Source: Martinezella hainanensis
GTDB lineage: Bacteria > Pseudomonadota > Alphaproteobacteria > Rhizobiales > Rhizobiaceae
Direction: 5' to 3'
NCBI RefSeq assembly: GCF_900094555.1
Contig: NZ_FMAC01000013.1
Span: forward strand, 62,001 to 126,000
DNA: 64,000 nucleotides
Shown: one piece after another, positions 1 to 8,113 of the stretch
How positions within the stretch are numbered: position 1 is the stretch's first letter
Layout of the letters: each line of letters begins with the position of its first letter
Translations under genes and position numbers: made by a program
The notes under the pieces: generated by a model
Database searches by the model: none
The model's input: the letters and a program-made list of their open reading frames with translations, nothing else
What the model was told of the DNA's origin: nothing

Positions 1-280
1 CCAATTCACGTGCTGCGTTCGCCACCAGATCTGTTGCGGCAGACGGCACGACGACGGCCTCTTCGTAGAGGCGAATGTGCTCGCGGCCCGAGAGAACCGG
101 TGGGAGAACAAAGGAAAAATAAGGATACCACGGCACGAAAGTCTCTGGGAAAACAATCAATTCGGCACCCTTGGCGGCTGCCTTCCGGATCGCTTCCAGC
201 ACATGAGCTATCGTCTTTTCTCGGGAAACGAGGTCCGGTGCTATCTGAGCAGCGGCGACCCGCACGATTTTCTTGTCCAC
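1..280 (-). CDS. Nitrilase, Nit1 type (N-terminal part; runs off the left edge)
   Basis: Only the first 93 codons are inside the window. The gene starts at a GTG (280-278) preceded by AAGGAG at a good distance. The protein begins VDKKIVRVAAAQIAPDL and contains the first catalytic motif of the carbon-nitrogen hydrolase family, FPETFVPWYPYFSF, whose Glu is the general base. The following PPVLSGREHIRLYEEAVVVP is typical of bacterial Nit1 nitrilases, which hydrolyse nitriles to acids and ammonia. The catalytic Lys and Cys lie beyond the edge. It sits about 60 bp downstream of a Sll0783-like gene on the same strand, the first two genes of the conserved Nit1C cluster, which has been linked to bacterial cyanide assimilation. 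The rest of that cluster should lie to the left. Confidence 0.85.
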   Translation of the reverse strand, partial: MDKKIVRVAAAQIAPDLVSREKTIAHVLEAIRKAAAKGAELIVFPETFVPWYPYFSFVLPPVLSGREHIRLYEEAVVVPSAATDLVANAAREL

Positions 281-340
281 AAGCAGCTCCTTTCGATTTA
301 ATGGATACGAGGCGCCGAGCCGGCGCCTCGCGCGTGGTCA

Positions 341-823
341 TCAGAGCGTCCAGGTATCGAGGATTACGGCGCCCTCGCGGCGGTGCAGGAGCATGAGATC
401 GAGTACATCGAGAGGGCTGATCGGACGGATGCCGGGGATCAACGCAGGCTCGCCATGACCGTAGAGTGCCTGAAGGGCGAAACGGCACGCATACACCTTG
501 CCGCCTTCGTCCATAAAACCTTTGATCTGATTGTTGAAATTGAGATGGCCGGGAAATGCTTCGTCCCCCAGCTTCGGGAAGCCCCGCTGCACGCCGAGCG
601 TCACGCCTGGACCATAGAGCAGGACTGAAGTTTCATAACCTTTTCGCTTCAAGCGCTTGGCCTGCAGCAGATTGACGAGACCGATAGAGCCTTCAAAAGC
701 TACGGTGTGAAAGGTGATCAGGGCTTTCTCGCCCTCTTTGGCCTGAACATCCTCGAAGACCTTCTCTTCGTAGTCCACGAAGAAATCTCCGGTTTCGTGT
801 GCTGGCTGGGTGACTGCGGGCAT
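341..823 (-). CDS. MSMEG_0572/Sll0783-family nitrogen-starvation response protein
   Basis: A 160-residue soluble protein with no signal peptide or membrane segment. From memory of the family it matches the small protein that opens Nit1C clusters (Synechocystis Sll0783, Mycobacterium MSMEG_0572): the segments ALITFHTVAFEGSIGLVNLL and KGYETSVLLYGPGV look like a DsrE-type fold, and HLNFNNQIKGFMDEGGKVYAC follows. Its biochemical role is not firmly known; the cyanobacterial gene is induced by nitrogen starvation. The ATG at 823 has GAGGAG seven bases upstream. It leads an operon with the nitrilase gene and lies about 47 bp downstream of the predicted start site of a sigma-54 promoter, which fits nitrogen control. 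Confidence 0.8.
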   Translation of the reverse strand: MPAVTQPAHETGDFFVDYEEKVFEDVQAKEGEKALITFHTVAFEGSIGLVNLLQAKRLKRKGYETSVLLYGPGVTLGVQRGFPKLGDEAFPGHLNFNNQIKGFMDEGGKVYACRFALQALYGHGEPALIPGIRPISPLDVLDLMLLHRREGAVILDTWTL

Positions 824-1211
824 ATGAGACTCCTCTGAGTGAAACGCTCTTCCCCAATGCGGGGTTTACGTCAGTCGATGTGCAAGCAGCGTGCCAGATT
901 GATTTCCGCGCTTCTTCCGATCAATTTATGGGCAAATCCATTCAATTATGCACACAATAATCGCGGCGACCCACACGCGCGGCCTCCCCGAAGGCAGGCC
1001 ATTGTTTATTTTAATTGCAAGATGCCGGGAATTTGGCCCAATCAATGTGCAGTCTTTCGAGGAGCAATACTTGCTCGTCGGCGCGCCTTAGTAACCGATT
1101 TCTGTGCAATATGCGGGGGAGGCACATTTCCTTGCTTTTTGGCCATGGATTTTTCTGGACGCCGACGATTGATTGACCTTTTATGCAGTCATTCGCGAAA
1201 AGAGGTGCAGT
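824..1211. other. Divergent intergenic region, Nit1C operon / MocR regulator
   Basis: This 388-bp gap contains the sigma-54 promoter at 881-896 and is otherwise AT-richer than its surroundings. ATTGAT and ATCAAT half-sites flank 900-930. No credible gene was seen. The ribosome binding site of the plus-strand regulator ends the gap. Confidence 0.6.
881..896 (-). promoter_or_regulatory. Sigma-54 (RpoN) promoter of the Nit1C operon
   Basis: Read on the minus strand the bases are TGGCAC (896-891), five bases, then TTGCA (885-881), which is the consensus -24/-12 sequence with exact spacing. The predicted start of transcription near 870 leaves a leader of about 47 bases before the ATG at 823. A CCCC/GGGG inverted repeat (852-864) falls in that leader. 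No convincing NtrC site (GCAC/GTGC dyad) was seen upstream by eye. Confidence 0.8.
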
Positions 1212-2615
1212 ATGAAAGAATGGCTTCCCGATCTGAGCAAAAGCAACAGCCCGCGGTATATGGCAATTGCGGATCTGATTGAGATGGATCTGAGAAGCGG
1301 CTTGCTGATGGTGGGGGATCGGCTTCCCGCCCAACGTGATCTGGCGCGCCAACTCGATTTAGATTTCACGACCGTTGCGCGCGGATATGTTGAAGCCAGG
1401 AAGCGCGGTCTGATCGCATCACATGTTGGGCGAGGCACATTCGTGACCGGCGGCCAAGACAAGGAGCGTCGCGGGTTTGCACTTGACGCGGCACCGGACA
1501 TGCGGCGTGTGTCAGCCGTTGATTTTTCGATGAATCTACCCCCAGAGCCGACGGATGGCGTACTGATCGAGCGGATGCGCGAGGGACTATCCGCCGTCGC
1601 ATCCAATCTGATTCAACTTCTTCGCTATCAAAACTTCGGTGGAGAAGAGGTGGATAAAGAAGCGGCTGCAGCTTGGCTTAGCCGAAGGGCCCTGGTGCCA
1701 TCCCAAGAACGGATTTTTGCCTCGCCGGGCGCGCATCCAGCGATACTTGCGATTCTCAGCATGCTCGCCAAACCTGGCCAAACAATCCTGTCCGAGAATA
1801 TCACATATCCCGGCATACGTTCGATTGCCGCCCAACTTCGGCTCGGAATGTGCGGGCTTCCCATGGACGAACATGGTATTCTTCCTGATGCGCTCGCCAA
1901 TGCATGCGAAACGCGCTCGCCTAAGGCTCTTTATCTGAATCCAACCTTGCAGAACCCAACGACATTGACCATTCCGACCAAGCGACGGGAGGAGATTTGC
2001 GCGGTAGCGCGAAAATACCGGCTGCCGATTATCGAAGACGATGCCTATGGGTTCATTCCGTTGCACTCGCCACCGCCACTCGCCACAATGGCGCCTGATC
2101 TTACTTGGCACATCGGCGGGCTTGCAAAATGCATTGGCGCGGGTTTGAGAGTTGCGTATATCGTGGCACCGGACACGAAATCCGCCTGGCCCTTTTTGAG
2201 TGCCATGCGGGCGACGAATGTGATGGCATCGCCGTTGATGCTCGCCCTCGCTACTCGCTGGATCGAGGATGGCACCGCCGACACAATTCTCCGGTTCATC
2301 CGCAGCGAAGCCGCGGCACGCCAAGCTTTGGTTGGGAACATTTTGCCGGCCGGAAGTTACCTCGCAGATAAGATTAGTTTCAACATCTGGATGCCGCTTA
2401 CGAATGGGTGGACACGTTCAACCTTCGGTTCCCACATGCGAAACTCTGGTATCGGCGTCGTTGCAAGCGATGCATTCACGGTCGACGGACCACCTCAGGA
2501 AGCAGTTCGTGTTTGCCTCGGAGGTCCGATCACGCGGTCGCGTCTACAGTCAGCGATTGAATTTATGGCGCACGCACTTGAGAGTCCGCCCGAAATGGCT
2601 GCAACTTTCTTCTAG
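1212..2615 (+). CDS. MocR/PdxR-type GntR regulator with aminotransferase-like domain
   Basis: A 467-residue protein. Residues about 13-80 form a GntR winged helix-turn-helix (LPAQRDLARQLDLDFTTVAR, then HVGRGTFV). Residues about 105-460 are a class I aminotransferase fold with the PLP features EDDAYG (about 276-280) and a lysine in GGLAKCIGAGLR (K306). This is the MocR architecture, where the domain senses PLP or an amine rather than catalysing. I chose the ATG at 1212, which has AGAGG just upstream, over an in-frame start at 1173 that lacks one. It faces away from the Nit1C operon across a shared intergenic region and may control it, but MocR proteins do not activate sigma-54, so a second regulator would be needed there. 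Confidence 0.85.
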   Translation: MKEWLPDLSKSNSPRYMAIADLIEMDLRSGLLMVGDRLPAQRDLARQLDLDFTTVARGYVEARKRGLIASHVGRGTFVTGGQDKERRGFALDAAPDMRRVSAVDFSMNLPPEPTDGVLIERMREGLSAVASNLIQLLRYQNFGGEEVDKEAAAAWLSRRALVPSQERIFASPGAHPAILAILSMLAKPGQTILSENITYPGIRSIAAQLRLGMCGLPMDEHGILPDALANACETRSPKALYLNPTLQNPTTLTIPTKRREEICAVARKYRLPIIEDDAYGFIPLHSPPPLATMAPDLTWHIGGLAKCIGAGLRVAYIVAPDTKSAWPFLSAMRATNVMASPLMLALATRWIEDGTADTILRFIRSEAAARQALVGNILPAGSYLADKISFNIWMPLTNGWTRSTFGSHMRNSGIGVVASDAFTVDGPPQEAVRVCLGGPITRSRLQSAIEFMAHALESPPEMAATFF

Positions 2616-2772
2616 TCCGGCGTCCCTAATCCGTGGCGCGTTCTATCAGATTGATTTTGCCAAAGACGAGAGCACCAGACTGGAAAATGGGGTAGTCGTT
2701 CATGTCGTGAGTCCGCAACTTGCCGTAGCGGACTTGGAATTGGTTGTTACGAGACCGAGCACTTGCCAAGGG

Positions 2773-3147
2773 TCATGCTGGTGCACCTTCTAAATGCGTG
2801 AAATGGATGTCGAATGATTTGTTGGTGATGAACAAGAATGTGACATCATCTATCTCCGTGGCTCCATGAGACTGAATCGTCCCTTCCGGGAACCAAACGA
2901 ATGTTCCGGGGCCGTATTCTCCAGCATGGGTACGCAAGATGCCATCGAGAACATAGATGCCATGGGAGCAGTTGTGCCAGTGTGAAACCGTTGTATATCC
3001 GGCCGGGTACTTTATTTTCCAGATTGCAACCCCAGTTTCCTCATCCACTTTGCATGTTTTCAAGGGGAGCTTTCCATTAATCTCTGGAACCTCCAGGATG
3101 TCCCATGCCATCGAATTTGTATCCAGCGCGAAGTAACCGTGATCCAT
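2773..3147 (-). CDS. Small single-domain cupin protein
   Basis: A 124-residue cupin. The first motif is visible as AGYTTVSHWHNCSHGIYVLDG, with two His of a metal site followed by a third candidate, and the second half has PGTFVWFPEGTIQSHGA. The sequence suggests a DUF4437/ChrR-type cupin, a group that includes small dioxygenases and sensors; the reaction is unknown. The ATG at 3147 has GGAG six bases upstream and is preferred to a start at 3219. A sigma-54-type promoter lies 50-60 bp upstream, so expression may follow nitrogen status like the nearby nitrilase operon. The AraC gene is divergent. Confidence 0.75.
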   Translation of the reverse strand: MDHGYFALDTNSMAWDILEVPEINGKLPLKTCKVDEETGVAIWKIKYPAGYTTVSHWHNCSHGIYVLDGILRTHAGEYGPGTFVWFPEGTIQSHGATEIDDVTFLFITNKSFDIHFTHLEGAPA

Positions 3148-3573
3148 CTCAATCTCCGTTGCTCGAATTGACTGCCGAGAGGCACTCATACAAAAGCAAA
3201 CCACGTGCCAGAGTGACATGGCACTGAGACAGCCGGCATTGCGTACTATTTTCCTATCAAATCGCGGGTATTCGAGTTCGAATGATCATTTTAAGGATCG
3301 GGGGCGCTGAAAAACTTGACTATCTGCCGCAAAAACATACCATTCAATTGGCGATCATTCTTCAAGAAAGATAGCAAAACGATTTACGACTATCCGATCA
3401 ATGTTGACGAGGTGCGTGATAAGCCGCTAGTCAAGTGCGCGCATATTTTGCATCGCTTCTGGAGACGGTACCTAGTTTTCATCCGGTTCTCGCCGGTTCT
3501 GTGGGTAATAGAAGAAGTGAATCTCGCAGTCTTATTTTAAAAGGCGTTCCAAGTTCTCGGCACAGGGGGCGAC
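3148..3573. other. Divergent intergenic region, cupin / AraC
   Basis: This 426-bp gap holds the sigma-54 promoter at 3196-3210 and two overlapping palindromes: ATTCGA-GT-TCGAAT at 3270-3283 and AATGATCATT at 3281-3290, possible regulator sites. The part from 3300 to 3570 is AT-rich with no recognisable gene. Confidence 0.5.
3196..3210 (-). promoter_or_regulatory. Sigma-54 (RpoN) promoter upstream of the cupin gene
   Basis: On the minus strand: TGGCAC (3210-3205), five bases, TTGC (3199-3196). Spacing and both core elements match the RpoN consensus. The expected transcript would begin near 3184, about 37 bases before the ATG at 3147. Confidence 0.7.
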
Positions 3574-4551
3574 GTGCAAAGTCCCATTTCGAAAATCACC
3601 CGAATCTTAGAGAGTGGGACTGATCCGGATAGGCTCTCGGGAGTTCTTTCGAGTCCAACATCGATCGTAAACGTGGAGCACGCCGGATATGGCTTTTCGT
3701 TTGCTTGCGATGCAGTGTCCAATGGCCCATTGACTCTGATCAACGTCGAATATGGTGGCGAGATCATCAATCGGCGGAGGACGGCGGGGGACAAGATGAT
3801 AGTCATCTTTCCCCACTCTGGAGAGTCTCTCATCGAAACGAGAAAAGGTACGATTCACTCCACACCTGGGTTTGCTACGGTGCTGGATGGGGCCCACAAT
3901 GATGGAATGAGCTTTTTCGGACGGCGCCGCCACACGACCGCGGTGCTATGCCGCCTCGAAATGCAAACTCGTTTGTGTGGTCTTGTTGAAAGGACCGTCA
4001 GCGGTGATTTTGATTTCAATCCGGAAATTAACCTGTCCACCTCCTCCGGCTCAACGCTCTTACAACTTGGTTGTCTGATCCATCAAGGACTTACCGAAAA
4101 CAGCGCGTTGCAACGCTCGCCGATCGTGATGAAGAACCTGACCGAGTCATTCTTTCAAATGCTTTTGTTGTCGGTTCCGAACAACTTTTCCGAACAGCTC
4201 CACGGCAATATCGCCTCTCCATCGCCGGGTCATGTTAAACGCGCCATCGACTACATGCGGGCACACTTGAGCGAGCCCTTGACGCTGGAAGACATTGCTT
4301 TTGCTTCTGGTACGGGGGCCCGTGCCCTGCAGATGGGTTTCCGGCAGTTTAAGTCTTCGAGCCCCATGTCATATCTTCGTAATTTGCGCCTTGAGGCCGT
4401 TCATCAAGAGCTTTCGTCAAATCCTTCCGCCAGTAGCGTGTCTGATGTGGCAATCCGTTGGGGCTTCGTGCAACTCGGACGTTTTTCCGGGGAGTACCGC
4501 GTTCGCTACGGCGAGCTTCCTTCCGATACTCTGAGGAAAAGTAAGCTTTGA
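3574..4551 (+). CDS. AraC-family transcriptional regulator
   Basis: A 325-residue regulator. The N-terminal 200 residues are an AraC-type sensing domain and the last 100 residues carry two helix-turn-helix motifs (TLEDIAFASGTGARALQMGF and the PMSYLRNLRLEAV to VAIRWGFVQLGRFSGEYR stretch) typical of the family. The start is a GTG at 3574 preceded by AGGGGG. It faces away from the cupin gene and converges on a DoxX gene; either may be its target. The inducer cannot be told from sequence. Confidence 0.85.
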   Translation: MQSPISKITRILESGTDPDRLSGVLSSPTSIVNVEHAGYGFSFACDAVSNGPLTLINVEYGGEIINRRRTAGDKMIVIFPHSGESLIETRKGTIHSTPGFATVLDGAHNDGMSFFGRRRHTTAVLCRLEMQTRLCGLVERTVSGDFDFNPEINLSTSSGSTLLQLGCLIHQGLTENSALQRSPIVMKNLTESFFQMLLLSVPNNFSEQLHGNIASPSPGHVKRAIDYMRAHLSEPLTLEDIAFASGTGARALQMGFRQFKSSSPMSYLRNLRLEAVHQELSSNPSASSVSDVAIRWGFVQLGRFSGEYRVRYGELPSDTLRKSKL

Positions 4552-4783
4552 CCTATAGGAGGGAACTCCGCTAAGGGCCGTCATCGTTTGGACAGGTGTC
4601 TCTCCCCTCACTGATTTATCTGTGCGGTAAGGTTGGGTCAAACGGAGCGCATATAGCGAGGCGAAGATATCAAGGCCGGAGATCAAGACGAGATTTGTCG
4701 GCAAGGAAGTGCTTTGACGGTCGAGGGCAATCCTACAAATGAGCGCCGTCGACACGTGATCCCAAAATCATTTGGAAGGAGGG

Positions 4784-4809
4784 CCGCGCGTTGACTGTTC
4801 GACGCGCGG
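4784..4809. terminator. Inverted repeat between convergent genes
   Basis: CCGCGCGT (4784-4791) and ACGCGCGG (4802-4809) form a perfect 8-bp GC-rich stem with a 10-base loop, placed between the AraC stop (4551) and the DoxX stop (4819). There is no strong T-run, so termination is only likely. Confidence 0.45.
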
Positions 4810-4818
4810 TGGGAGGCG

Positions 4819-5244
4819 TTAAGCACTTTTGCTTAGAGCGGACGAACGTATAGCGAGCGCGCCGTCACCACCAAGCGCAATCACCAACAGACCAATTATC
4901 CAGAAGGCGGGAAATTCCCAACCGCCATTAGAGTTGGTGAAGAAAAAGCCAGCAGCCGCGTGAACGGTGACGATTGCTCCAAGCAGGATCGGGATTAACG
5001 CCACTGCGGCGAAGCGTGCGAAAAGCCCGATGATCAATGCAATTCCGCCGATCGTCTCAAGGGCGATCGTCACGTAGGCAAGCGCCCCCGGCAAACCCAA
5101 GCTTGTAAAATATTGAGCCGTTCCGGCAGGAGAGAAGACGAAATATTTCAGCCCGGCATGCGCCAAGAACAGTGCGCCAAGCGTCACTCGAAGGATGAGA
5201 AGAGCGTAGGGGCCAGTCCGATGGTCAATCAAGTTATTCTCCAT
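4819..5244 (-). CDS. DoxX-family membrane protein
   Basis: A 141-residue integral membrane protein with four hydrophobic segments (ALLILRVTLGALFLAHAGLK, then LAYVTIALETIGGIALIIGL, AAVALIPILLGAIVTVHAAA and FWIIGLLVIALGGDGALAI). The order and the HAGLKYF motif are characteristic of DoxX proteins, inner-membrane proteins tied to redox or thiol homeostasis but mostly without a defined reaction. I use the ATG at 5244; a TTG at 5253 is possible, and neither has a clear ribosome binding site. Confidence 0.75.
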   Translation of the reverse strand: MENNLIDHRTGPYALLILRVTLGALFLAHAGLKYFVFSPAGTAQYFTSLGLPGALAYVTIALETIGGIALIIGLFARFAAVALIPILLGAIVTVHAAAGFFFTNSNGGWEFPAFWIIGLLVIALGGDGALAIRSSALSKSA

Positions 5245-5692
5245 TGTGCACAAGTGAGTTGCTACCCGTTACCGATGCGCTTAACGGAAACAGGTGGCGT
5301 CGAAGTCTTAGTTCGCATGGTGGATAGTTTATTGGAGGCGTAAATCGTAGACCCGATGCTCTTCCATGTTCGTCAATTTGAAATTGGTTGCGCCAATTGC
5401 ACGATTGATTCGCCTTCCGCATAGCAACCGAAAGAAGCATGTTCCCTATTTCACTGTCTCGGGATTCATGGATTCGCGTTCCCCATGGCCGAGCAACTGA
5501 AAATCATTTGAGTCGAGCCTTGGCTTCGAAGGCGGGCCGGATTGCCGATCGAACCGAGGCTGCCGTCCTCGCCTTGCGAATCGGCCTGCTTGATCGGACC
5601 GGAAACACCTAGGTCATTCTGTCCAGTTCAGCCACGCCAGCCAGCATGGCCAGCAAGGGCCGTATAGCCACCTAAGACATTGAAAAAAGTAT
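5245..5692. other. Gene-free stretch beside the truncated iolB
   Basis: A 448-bp gap. A plus-strand frame around 5513-5611 reads ALASKAGRIADRTEAAVL and looks coding-like, but it has no start and I do not recognise it. It may be debris from whatever replaced the 3' end of iolB near 5710. No terminal inverted repeats of an insertion sequence were seen. Confidence 0.4.
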
Positions 5693-6247
5693 TTATTTGT
5701 AATTATATGATTGGCGGGAAAAATCGTCGTGGCGGTGGCTCGGATAAGATGACCGATGGCCGGCCGGCGTGAATACTTCCGTCACCAGCAGGCTGTCGCA
5801 GTAGTCCTCGTTCTCCATGGCAATATTGTTGATATGCCGGGTGTTGGCGCCCTTGCCCCGCGCGGTCAGCGTGATGCCATCGGGACCGATCCGCCGCACT
5901 GGGTGTCCGCTTAGACCTGGCGCAGAGCAGACCGCGATAACGCAATCCGTTTGCGCTGTCGCCTGCCAACTGCTGCCGTCAGGGACATAGAGGCAGTGGG
6001 GCGGTGTTTTCTCGAATACGTTCATCCTCTCGCCGAGAACACCCCAATCCTTGCCCCCTGCGTGAAACGCCGCCTTGCCCTCGACCACGACAAGGATCAC
6101 TTCGCGATCCAGGGTCGCTTCGTCAGCCGTTTCACCCGGCCGGAGGCGATAGAGCGAGAAGCCGACATAGCGCCATCCGGCCGATTGCGGCGTGATCTCT
6201 TGGACCTTGCCATGGGTGCCGAAAGGCTTGCGCAAAAGATCATGCAT
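5693..6247 (-). pseudogene. iolB: 5-deoxy-glucuronate isomerase, 3'-truncated
   Basis: The 184-residue reading frame matches the N-terminal two thirds of IolB: LLRKPFGTHGKVQEITPQSA near the start, VVVEGKAAFHAGG, and NTRHINNIAMENEDYCDSLL, ending at SSYPSHRHDDF. It then diverges into SRQSYNYK and stops. IolB is normally about 260-275 residues and its C-terminal cupin half supplies metal ligands and active-site residues, so about 80 residues are lost and the product is unlikely to work. The ATG at 6247 has GGAGG upstream. It is the last gene of the cyclitol operon, 27 bp after iolD. IolB converts 5-deoxy-glucuronate to 2-deoxy-5-keto-gluconate, so the pathway here would need another copy elsewhere. 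Confidence 0.8.
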
Positions 6248-6274
6248 TGTCTTTCCCTCCATTGATCGGGTCGG

Positions 6275-8113
6275 TCAGTCGAAGACCCGCTGGTTGGCGG
6301 CATTCCGGTTGTAGCGGGCGCGCGCCTGCTCAAGCCGTTCCGGCCCGCCGGCCTGCGGCACGGCGACATCCCACCAATGGCCACCCGCATCCAGGCCCGG
6401 CACGGCATCGGTGTCGATCAAGATAACAGTCGGAACTGTGCGGCCACGCGCCTCGATGATCTTCCGCTCCAGATCAGCGATATCGGCGGCCTTCTCCGCA
6501 TGGGCGCCCATGGCGCGGGCATGGCCGACGAAGTCAATCTCCGGCTGAACATCGACATTGGAGTCCTTGTACATATTGTTGAACTCGGCCCCACCGCACT
6601 CGATCTGCAGGCGGTTGATGCAGCCGTAGCCGCGATTGTCCGTCAGCACGACGGTAAAGGGAACGCGGCGCATCACGGCGGTCGCCAGTTCCGAGTTCGC
6701 CATCATGTAGGAGCCGTCACCAACGAAGCAGACGACCTCCTTATCGAGCGCCGCGAGCTTGATGCCCATGGCGCCGGCGACTTCGTATCCCATGCAGGAA
6801 TAGCCGTATTCCATATGATATCCGCCTTTGGCGGACTGCCACAGCACCTGCAGCGCCCCCGGCATGGTGCCGGCGGCACACATGGCGATAGTCTTTTCCG
6901 TGGCGACGCGCTGGACGGCGCCAATCACCTGTGCGTCGGTTGGAAGATAGTTGGTAAGGCTTTCCTGCGGTGCGGCAGTGACGGCCGTCACCTTGTCATG
7001 CCACAAGGTTCTTGATTGCGCATCGAAGGGTGGCGCTCTGTGGTCGCCCAGAAGCGTAGAGAGTTTTTCGAGCGTCACGCGAGCATCGCCGACGACCGGG
7101 GTCGCGCCGCGCTTGGTCGCATCATAGCCGTGAAGGTTGATGGAGATGAGCTTGCGCGCTCCGTTCCTGAACAGCGCCCACGAACCTGTCGTAAAATCCT
7201 GGAAGCGCGTGCCGACGCCGATGACAAGGTCGGCGTAGGCGCAAAGCCGGTTCGCGCATTCGGAGCCGGTGACGCCGGGGGAACCGAAATTGAAGGCATC
7301 GTCCCAGGGGTTCGCACCCTTGCCGGCCTGTGTCTCGACGAAAGGGATGTTGTGCCGCTCGGCAAAGGCGGCAAGCGTAGTTTCGGCGTCGGAATAGATG
7401 ACGCCACCGCCCGAAATGATCACGGGGCGCCGGGCCGCGCGGATCATCGCGGCGACATCCTCCACCTCCCGTGGATCGGGCTCCGGGCGGCGGATGCGCC
7501 AGACTTTCGGCTCGAAGAAACTCTTCGGATAGTCATAAGCATCGGCCTGCACATCCTGGCAGAAGGCAAGGCAGACCGGGCCGCAGTTGGTTGGATCGGT
7601 CATCACGGAGAGTGCACGCGGCAAGGCAGTCAGCAAATGCTCGGGGCGCGCGATGCGATCGAAGTAGCGGACCACCGGGCGGAAGCAGTCGTTGGCGCTG
7701 ACTGTGCCGTCGTCGAAATCCTCTATCTGCTGCAGCACCGGGTCCGGACGGCGGTTGGCGAAGATGTCGCCCGGAATGAACAGGACCGGCAGGCGATTGA
7801 CATGGGCAAGTGCTGCCGCCGTCACCAGATTGGTCGCACCGGGGCCGATCGAGGACGTCACGGCGTGCGCCCGCTTGCGCCGCTTCGTCTTGGCATAGGC
7901 GATCGCCGCATGCGCCATGGTCTGCTCGTTCTGGCCGCGCCAGGTGGGCAGCCTGTCGCCGATCCCGTGCAGCGCTTCGCCGAGGCCCGCGACATTGCCG
8001 TGGCCGAAGATCGCCCACATCCCCTCGATGAAGCGCTCGCCTTCCTCGGTCATTTGAACGGAAAGCCATCGAACCAGCGCCTGCCCGGCGGTCAGTCGGA
8101 TCGTATCGGTCAT
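6275..8113 (-). CDS. iolD: 3D-(3,5/4)-trihydroxycyclohexane-1,2-dione acylhydrolase
   Basis: A 612-residue thiamine-diphosphate enzyme that opens the ring of trihydroxycyclohexane-dione in inositol catabolism. The N-terminal pyrimidine-binding domain includes the GEALHGIGDRLPTWRGQNEQ region characteristic of IolD, the middle is a transhydrogenase-like domain (IISGGGVIYSDAE), and the C-terminal domain has the ThDP/Mg motif VGDGSYMMANSELATAV followed by NRGYGCINRLQ. Length is normal. Its start overlaps the iolC stop by four bases (ATGA), indicating translational coupling. Confidence 0.95.
   Translation of the reverse strand: MTDTIRLTAGQALVRWLSVQMTEEGERFIEGMWAIFGHGNVAGLGEALHGIGDRLPTWRGQNEQTMAHAAIAYAKTKRRKRAHAVTSSIGPGATNLVTAAALAHVNRLPVLFIPGDIFANRRPDPVLQQIEDFDDGTVSANDCFRPVVRYFDRIARPEHLLTALPRALSVMTDPTNCGPVCLAFCQDVQADAYDYPKSFFEPKVWRIRRPEPDPREVEDVAAMIRAARRPVIISGGGVIYSDAETTLAAFAERHNIPFVETQAGKGANPWDDAFNFGSPGVTGSECANRLCAYADLVIGVGTRFQDFTTGSWALFRNGARKLISINLHGYDATKRGATPVVGDARVTLEKLSTLLGDHRAPPFDAQSRTLWHDKVTAVTAAPQESLTNYLPTDAQVIGAVQRVATEKTIAMCAAGTMPGALQVLWQSAKGGYHMEYGYSCMGYEVAGAMGIKLAALDKEVVCFVGDGSYMMANSELATAVMRRVPFTVVLTDNRGYGCINRLQIECGGAEFNNMYKDSNVDVQPEIDFVGHARAMGAHAEKAADIADLERKIIEARGRTVPTVILIDTDAVPGLDAGGHWWDVAVPQAGGPERLEQARARYNRNAANQRVFD

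Noticed and set aside
897..1100. NtrC or IHF sites upstream of the first sigma-54 promoter
   Set aside because: Only weak partial matches to the consensus sites were visible.
5245..5692. Insertion sequence as the cause of the iolB truncation
   Set aside because: No transposase frame, terminal inverted repeats or target duplication could be seen; the cause stays open.
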